Assembly (NCBI RefSeq): GCF_900110255.1
Contig: NZ_FODD01000046.1
Coordinates: forward strand, 1-57,464
Origin: Actinacidiphila rubida
Lineage (GTDB): Bacteria > Actinomycetota > Actinomycetes > Streptomycetales > Streptomycetaceae
Length of the DNA: 57,464 bases
Reading direction: 5' to 3'
The notes under the pieces were generated by a model that saw nothing but the letters and a program-made list of their open reading frames with translations, ran no database searches and was not told where the DNA came from. Shown one piece after another: positions 56,535 through 57,464 of this stretch (within the stretch, counting starts at the first letter, position 1; each line of letters starts with the position of its first letter). The translations under genes were made by a program, and so were the position numbers.

Positions 56535-56699
56535 GTGGCGAAGTGCGCGCACTGCCAGCAGGAGATCCCGCCCGGCAAGGGCAAAACGGTCTCCGTGGAA
56601 CAGGGCACCGGCATGTCCCCCGACCTGCATCTGCACGCCAACCCCGACGACTGCGCGCCGGTGACGTGGACGCGCACGTACCAGCCGAGTCGTCGCTGA
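56535..56699 (+). CDS. Small zinc-ribbon-like protein
   Basis: The 54-residue protein (GTG 56535, GGGAGG upstream) has CAHCQQEIPPGKGK and a later HANPDDCAP, enough for one zinc site. It is last in the right-hand operon and is followed by the terminator at 56703-56744. Confidence 0.6.
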   Translation: MAKCAHCQQEIPPGKGKTVSVEQGTGMSPDLHLHANPDDCAPVTWTRTYQPSRR

Positions 56700-56702
56700 G
56701 CT

Positions 56703-56744
56703 GGGCCCCCGGAGACGGCGAGTCACCCCACGGGCCGGGGGCCC
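56703..56744 (+). terminator. Terminator of the right-hand operon
   Basis: GGGCCCCCGG and CCGGGGGCCC are perfect ten-base arms, 22 bases apart, four bases after the stop codon at 56699. It also faces the leftward XRE gene whose stop is at 56859, 115 bases away. Confidence 0.7.
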
Positions 56745-56858
56745 TCCTACTCCCCGTCGCCGGACACCCCCGTGCCGGCGGCGGGGTCTTCCCACGATCG
56801 CGTGAATGGAGGATTGACCATCAGTACCCTGTGGTAATCGATGGTTCGAGGGACGGGC

Positions 56859-57110
56859 CTACTCCCCCGCTCCCTCGCGAACGAGCTCGCTCAGCGGCGT
56901 CCGCACCGCATCCGCGATCATCAGAAGCGTGTCCAACCGGGGTGAGGTGTAGCCCAGTTCCACGTTGACGATGGTCCTGCGGTCGACGTCGACGAGTTCG
57001 GCCAATCGCTCTTGCGTGAGGTTGGCCATCTCGCGAGCGGTCCGGATGCGCTGCCCGACCCGGCGGCGCCTCGCGATGACTCGTTCAGGCACTGGATCAA
57101 GGGCTGGCAC
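56859..57110 (-). CDS. XRE family regulator next to attR
   Basis: The 83-residue protein is a single XRE domain: RIRTAREMANLTQERLAELVDVDRRTIVNVELG with the recognition helix in RRTIVNVELGYTSPR. It starts at GTG 57110 without a clear ribosome site, so it may be leaderless. The palindromes at 57115-57126 and 57133-57171 lie at its promoter. It may be a second switch, for example for the lysogenic state or for excision. Confidence 0.78.
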   Translation of the reverse strand: MPALDPVPERVIARRRRVGQRIRTAREMANLTQERLAELVDVDRRTIVNVELGYTSPRLDTLLMIADAVRTPLSELVREGAGE

Positions 57111-57114
57111 TTGT

Positions 57115-57126
57115 CCAAGTTCTTGG
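57115..57126. promoter_or_regulatory. 12-bp palindrome CCAAGTTCTTGG
   Basis: Five-base arms with a TT centre lie five bases upstream of the GTG start of the XRE gene. This is a good operator position for autoregulation by that protein. Confidence 0.45.
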
Positions 57127-57132
57127 TGCCAT

Positions 57133-57171
57133 GATCAGAAGTCTGTGTAATTTCTTACACACTTCTTGATC
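57133..57171. promoter_or_regulatory. 39-bp near-palindrome upstream of the XRE gene
   Basis: The core TGTGTAA-TTTC-TTACACA (57144-57161) is perfect. It extends outward on both sides as AGAAG/CTTCT and GATC/GATC with a few unpaired bases. The site is clearly more AT-rich than the window. It sits between the XRE gene and the att arm repeats, so it may bind the XRE protein or a factor for excision. Confidence 0.6.
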
Positions 57172-57271
57172 GACTCCGTCGTACTCGATGCGGCGGTGAG
57201 GCCCGGCCCGTGAGGCACCTTCGCGCGAGGTGTGCCGCTCCGCTCCGATGGCGGAAGCGTGGCCGGCGGGG

Positions 57272-57299
57272 GCCCCGGTCGTACTCTTACGGCCGGGGC
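57272..57299. terminator. Weak hairpin near attR
   Basis: GCCCCGG and CCGGGGC form a seven-base stem with a 14-base loop. It may isolate the prophage from host transcription at the right end. No gene was found in 57111-57420; frames here, such as the leftward one covering 57135-57464, look like shadows. Confidence 0.35.
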
Positions 57300-57373
57300 T
57301 CCCGCGCGCCCGCTCTGATCAGGCCAAATGCGAAGCGAGTTTTGACCAAGCGCCCCCGGCGAGAGTGATACCG

Positions 57374-57403
57374 GGAAACCGCAGGAAACCGCAGGTAAGC
57401 GCA
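57374..57403 (+). repeat. Three 10-bp direct repeats beside attR, probable integrase arm sites
   Basis: GGAAACCGCA occurs at 57374-57383 and 57384-57393, and GGTAAGCGCA at 57394-57403, directly end to end. This is 17 bases from the att core. Short tandem repeats near the core of a tyrosine integrase are typically arm-type binding sites. A related string lies in the left arm at 93-99. Confidence 0.65.
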
Positions 57404-57420
57404 GCGTTCGAACCGGGGTA

Positions 57421-57464
57421 CCTTCTAAGCGCTTGGCCGCAGGTTCGAGTCCTGCCGGGGGCAC
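57421..57464 (+). repeat. attR core: 44-bp direct repeat
   Basis: This is the second copy of the tRNA-Arg 3' part, identical to 1-44. It is not preceded by a tRNA 5' half, so it is a remnant and not a gene. It closes the element, which then measures 57,420 bp for one core copy. Confidence 0.93.

Noticed and set aside
57135..57464. Leftward open frame covering the right end, starting MPPAGLEPA
   Set aside because: It is the antisense reading of the tRNA-Arg 3' part and att arm; this translated tRNA string is a well-known false gene.
1..57464. CRISPR array
   Set aside because: No set of spaced identical repeats of the proper length was seen; the direct repeats present are iterons, operators and att sites.

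Overview
The window is a complete, integrated temperate siphophage (prophage) of a high-GC actinomycete, most likely Streptomyces or a close relative. It is bounded by a perfect 44-bp direct repeat (1-44 and 57421-57464). The repeat is the 3' part of a tRNA-Arg(UCU) gene, beginning at tRNA position 31, so the edges of the window are attL and attR. The host guess rests on base composition near 70% GC, on GTG and TTG starts, and on actinobacterial families: WhiB, Scr1-type XRE regulator with a DUF6879-like partner, DUF2637, DUF6221-like and DUF6011/SWIM-like proteins.

Layout. (1) 1-2.8 kb: attL, a tyrosine integrase, a leftward XRE-like immunity repressor (1566-1988) and a divergent Cro-like HTH gene (2237). 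Four copies of an operator-like palindrome, CATCCC-N6-GGGATG, lie in front of int, between the divergent regulators and in front of the next early gene. (2) 2.5-21.7 kb: one long rightward early operon, nearly all genes joined by ATGA, GTGA or TGATG overlaps. It carries a Cas4/RecB-like nuclease, a Gp3-like protein, a DnaQ-like exonuclease, a C5 cytosine methyltransferase, a RuvC-like resolvase, a WhiB-like protein, a DUF2303 protein and a DnaB-N/RepA-like helicase. An iteron cluster (15921-16211), probably the replication origin, follows the helicase. An HNH protein, two small LuxR-type HTH proteins and many small zinc-binding proteins complete the block. (3) 21.7-44.7 kb: the late operon, with terminase, portal, ClpP-type prohead protease, HK97-type capsid, connectors, tail tube proteins, tail chaperones with a predicted -1 frameshift, tape measure, minor tail proteins, a papain-like peptidase, GH25 endolysin, holin and a second lysis-type membrane protein, a membrane-anchored collagen-like protein and a beta-helix tailspike. 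A strong hairpin at 44698-44730 closes it. (4) 44.7-50.0 kb: a leftward accessory cassette of small zinc-knuckle proteins, a DUF2637 membrane protein, three more multi-pass membrane proteins like those of actinomycete conjugative elements, and a membrane-anchored Mrr-type nuclease. (5) 50-57.5 kb: short operons in both orientations holding regulators, a lipoprotein and unknown proteins, then an XRE regulator, a large palindrome and integrase arm-type repeats next to attR.

Working model. The repressor at 1566-1988 holds int and the early operon silent through the four palindromes. After induction the early block copies and modifies the DNA from the iteron origin, and the late block builds an HK97-fold, tape-measure-tailed virion. 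The right-hand accessory region has its own promoters and terminators and is the part most likely expressed in the lysogen. It is the least explained part of the element and the best place to look for an undescribed exclusion or defence system. All functional calls are from reading sequence and motif memory; no database search was run.
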